Below, in pieces: positions 35,767 through 39,489 of a stretch of 39,489 bases of DNA. The stretch is taken from positions 335,943 through 375,431 of the forward strand of contig NW_003108581.1 in the NCBI RefSeq assembly GCF_000003605.2. Reading direction: 5' to 3'. Below the pieces are notes generated by a model. That model made no database searches, had not been told where the DNA came from, and saw only the letters and a list, made by a program, of their open reading frames with translations. Source of the stretch: Saccoglossus kowalevskii. Lineage: Eukaryota; Hemichordata; Enteropneusta; Harrimaniidae. Position numbers and translations under genes: made by a program. Numbering within the stretch: the stretch's first letter is position 1; each line of letters starts with the position of its first letter.

Positions 35767-38700
35767 TCCAAATGGCTTTGTGTATTATATAGCATACATC
35801 ATCTATAAAATGAATATGACTTTCTATTAGTTTGTGCATATTCTCCCGATCTGAGGACCATGTACATACCACATTTATTACTTTATTGTGAAAATACATC
35901 AGCCCACTTATTGAGGTTGACGCCGCTTTTGTATTCCATGCTATGAGTGCGAGACAGGAGTTACTGTAAATGCCGTGCTCTTGGTTTTGTATTACATTTA
36001 TATATATTTGGATTTATATTTGTTAATAAAAATCACATTTATTTATCGTCAAGAGAGAACCATAATATCCATGAAACATTATAATGCGTATGTCGTTAAA
36101 CAATAACCACATAGAACATATAATAACATTAGATTCAGTGCCATTTAGTGCCAACAACCAAGGTAGAATGGTTACAACTTGCGGTATGTGATTATTGGAT
36201 ACAATGTTGAGTCGTTGTCAAATATAGATATATTGGGATATCTAACGCATATTGAAAATCTGTTTACAATAACGTTCAGAGTTGTGACCTGCCGTTCACT
36301 TTTTAAGTAAACACAACGCATTCACCAAGCACTTGAACAAAGGCAGCAAAGGATATTGTTTTATTTCCGGTCTATATATTATACACATTATTTCACTTCC
36401 CAATGTTTGACAGCGGATTTACAAAATGTAATTTACATTTTATCATCGCACTTCTGAATGATGTCACGAATGTTGTATGGCCTCGTCTTATCAATGCTTA
36501 TCACGATATGTTTTATTTGGTCAGCTTAGGAAATAATATCAATGAGATTAACGAATTCATAAATGGCTTTTTCGTTTTATTCTTGGAAATACGGATTAAA
36601 TTTAATTATCTAATCATTTTGCTGTTCATTGATCACTCATTATTTTAATGCGTGTTGAGTGTTATTCCTTTTTTGAATGTCTGTTCAAAGGTAATCGTGG
36701 AATAACACAAAAATAAGTTATAGAAACATGTTTGATTATATTTGTCGTGCATGCCGCTAGATTGTCTAACCATCGTCCGAGAAAGGGAAAATCCTAAATG
36801 CATTGGAAAATTGAGATTCTTTTTTGAGAATTTCTGTATTAAGAATCACCCATGCGCCATGTCGTAGTCGTACCCATAGAATAGCTAACAATTTGGAACA
36901 TGGAAAAATTGTGTTGAGATTGTGCTCGGCACTCAAATGAAATAACAAAAACGTATTGCTTGTGCCTAATCAAGTGAGGGTTTATAGTCAATTACCCGCA
37001 GCGATTGAAGGCGAAATCGACAATGGATGTTATATAGTGATAGCATTTACGCTCACCTATCTGAGTAGTTTATATTGTAGTTGATTGATTCGTTCCCTAC
37101 TGTAAGTGTGTGGTTTGAATAAGCATTTTTGTTCATATTGATCTTTGTAATTTAAATTTTAATTTGACAGCTATTCCTGAATCGGATGTTTAAGAATCTA
37201 AGGATCTAAGTGATTAAAGTGATTAAAGTCGTCGCCAGACGAAGACATCAATGTTCGAGAGAACCGCAGTTGCGTGTCTGTGTAGAATTAAAGAAGGCAA
37301 AATAATTGGTTAGTACACACTGTACGACTAATTAGAATCACGATTGAAGGAAAACTGTTTGTTTCACTGCATATGACATATGTAAGTAATGATAATGGCC
37401 TTCTTTGATAGGAAACGGGATAGACCTTAGAGATAAATGGCCGCTGAGATCTCGTTGAGAAAGCGAGGGTCACGAGACTTGTGTATTGTCCCTCAAATAA
37501 TGTCCCTTTCTCTTCCATCATCGCCAATTTGAAAGTCTTCTTAGACCATTCGTGTCTAAGTTATATTTCAAATAGATTTCGTATTATCTCTATTTGTAGA
37601 TTTTGTACTTCGAAAATGTATACGTAACCAATAAATCATGTAAACGTTAGTCCCAATAACGATTAGGTAAGGTACACAAGGTTATTGACCTGACCTGACA
37701 TAGAAACGATAATAAAATAGAGCACACATTTTTACTTTCGTGATCTGCAAATTTGAGGATATAATACGAAACAGTTAAGAATTACTAGTATCTTTCCACT
37801 AAGAAGTTAAATCTTTCAGAGGACACATCTAACGATCCACGGTGATCGCTAATAACACCCACAGGTTATGTAGTGGTTTAACTCCTACGGTTATTGTAGT
37901 ACTGGTCCAGGATTAGGTGGAAATTAGATATTTTTTTTCTAACAGTGTTGATGACCTGATGTGGCGTCTCGTTGAGATCGTAAGCAACGATACTTGTTTG
38001 TATGAGTTTATATCGTAGGGAGTGTGCATACTATCACAGTCAGATATAATGATAAATGTGACTAATCGATGTTTATATGGGACGGCCATCTTGAATCCTG
38101 TCCGGGCCTAAAAAACGCAACTTGTGAAACGCAAAATTCAAATTCCTACAAAAAAGGTGAACAAATCCAAAATTTGTCCTGCAAGGCGGTCTGTTGGGGT
38201 ATTTTTAAGCAACCCATCAACGACATTTGACCACATTCGGCGTGTGTGCGCCGACAAATCCCTTGCATATAATAACCTCATTAGCTACAGAACCCAGAAC
38301 ATTTGAAAATAAAAATGTCATCTAATCAAGGAGCCTATCAGAGACGTCTGTAGTAAGATGGATGAATGGATGGAGCGAAATTGATGAAATTTATCTTGTT
38401 TATGTCATGTATTGAGTTATCCGAAAAATAGAAAATATAATTCACGGTGACCAGGATTGGTGTATGATACTATTGTGCCGATCCCTTTTGCGGCAAGTGG
38501 TTACTCACTAAGGTTGTATATGTACGTTCGATGCTGAGCTCGTCCAGTTAATCCGAAGTAACGCGTCGGAGTAACGACCCACTTGTTAATCGGTGTATTG
38601 AATGAATGACTACCTACCTGATGAACGTTTGGTAAATTAGAGGACGAACTATAAAAACCTTCGCCTTACAGCCATTATTATATCTCCTACGCCGACGATA

Positions 38701-39489
38701 TAAGACGTGGTAACACAAACAGCAAGCGTGGTTGCTATGTGGACATGGTCTAATTACACAGTGGTAACACGATACGACCAAACTTGAAACTCGTCCCGTG
38801 AAGCGGTCGTAATCACGTATCTTCCTTTCCCTTGCAGTTTCTATGAACCCGTAATTGACGGGACAAGCGAATGTCATGTGTCAACAGAACAACCCTCTAG
38901 AGCATGCGACATACATATAATTATGTCTTCATATCTCCTCCAAATTAAAACTTGTCCACTCAGTGTTGTAGGGTACACTACGACGGGGCATATACGTGAT
39001 CAACTCGATCTCTGAGGAAATTATTTTATAGACAAATATAAATATATAATGCACATTGGATAGGGCGCATGAATCTCTGTCACTGTTTTGTTAGTGTTTA
39101 ATGGAAAGTCGCGAAGATTGATGTGTGACAAATGATAGCAAAGACAGAATAAATCAATGTCTGCTGACATCCCCGCGGGGGATGGTGGAATAAAAAAAGA
39201 AAATATGATGCAGTTAAATTACTTTGAGAAGAATAATTCGCACTGAATTATTGCGAATAAAGCTGTTTTAGGATGGATGCCAACACTCCGCGCCTTGCCA
39301 ATATTCCGGTCGTGTATAGTTAATTTCATCCTGTGATTTGCGTAAAGAGTATTGTGTGCGTTTACAGTCCCGGTGACAAAGGATGTCGTATTTCTAATTT
39401 GAAACACTCAATGTTGCATTGACAATTAAACCACGCCACGGTTGATGAAAGACTAACAAGCATGTGTTACCGGATTGGGCGTAATACGT

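Larger units (their letters stand above)
33400..39489. other. Intergenic DNA, no supported gene
   Basis: Only short frames on both strands (for example 34495-34704 minus, 36403-36648 plus, 37288-37527 minus, 38614-38877 minus). A YY1-like AAGATGGCCG (minus) is at about 38082-38092 beside a GC-richer patch at 38060-38260. None reaches the level of evidence for a gene. Confidence 0.4.

Noticed and set aside
39157-39246. Small plus-strand frame starting MSADIPAGDGG
   Set aside because: Twenty-nine codons with a reasonable start but no supporting context; consistent with chance.
1-39489. tRNA, rRNA, CRISPR, bacterial operon or phage features
   Set aside because: Looked for GTTCRANYC B-boxes with matching stems, regularly spaced repeats and dense gene packing; none present.

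Overview
The window looks like AT-rich intergenic DNA from an invertebrate animal genome. There are no operons or tightly packed genes, AT-rich microsatellites are long, a 557-base assembly gap is present, non-autonomous transposons and decayed coding fragments are scattered through it, and exactly one long, unambiguous protein-coding exon is visible. The character of that receptor and of the TE-associated protein fragments would fit an invertebrate deuterostome such as a hemichordate, echinoderm or amphioxus. That assignment is an impression and not a demonstrated fact.

The one solid gene (15227-16225, minus strand) encodes a complete 332-residue class A (rhodopsin-like) seven-transmembrane receptor in a single coding exon. 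It looks like a neuropeptide-type orphan. A strong splice acceptor 54 bases upstream of the ATG predicts a non-coding 5' exon further to the right. Just past its 3' end lie a 259-bp foldback MITE (14577-14835), whose terminal repeats carry a CTCF-like motif, and a perfect 27-bp inverted repeat (14313-14409).

Layout: 1-800 is a GC-richer unassigned stretch with one possible exon. 801-8330 is essentially empty apart from a diverged repeat copy at 6162-6337. 8332-9253 holds degraded coding-like sequence on the minus strand. 9254-12400 is empty. 12430-13752 is a CG-richer block with four GCATGCG/GCGTGCGC sites that resemble NRF1 sites, possibly an unannotated promoter. The receptor and its satellite elements occupy 14300-16280. 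16280-21000 holds the gap, a short degenerate tandem repeat and no gene. 21035-21096 is (AT)n. 21689-22041 is a 353-bp transposon-like element with a 7-bp target-site duplication and internal repeats. 22687-23090 has two plus-strand coding-like pieces, one resembling the N-terminal motif of a large uncharacterised TE-associated metazoan protein family. 23480-23600 carries two perfect three-unit heat-shock elements. 26835-26932 is (TTTA)n. 27129-27699 holds degenerate repeated units with coding-like frames on both strands. 32520-33307 holds four minus-strand coding-like pieces with stops and frameshifts between them. The rest (33400-39489) shows microsatellites and nothing assignable.

I see no evidence of a multi-gene system. 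The most interesting structures are the mobile-element and regulatory-motif combinations (HSE cluster, CTCF-like MITE, internally repeated 353-bp element) and the unidentified coding fragments. All weak calls are marked as such. No homology search, splice model or folding program was run.
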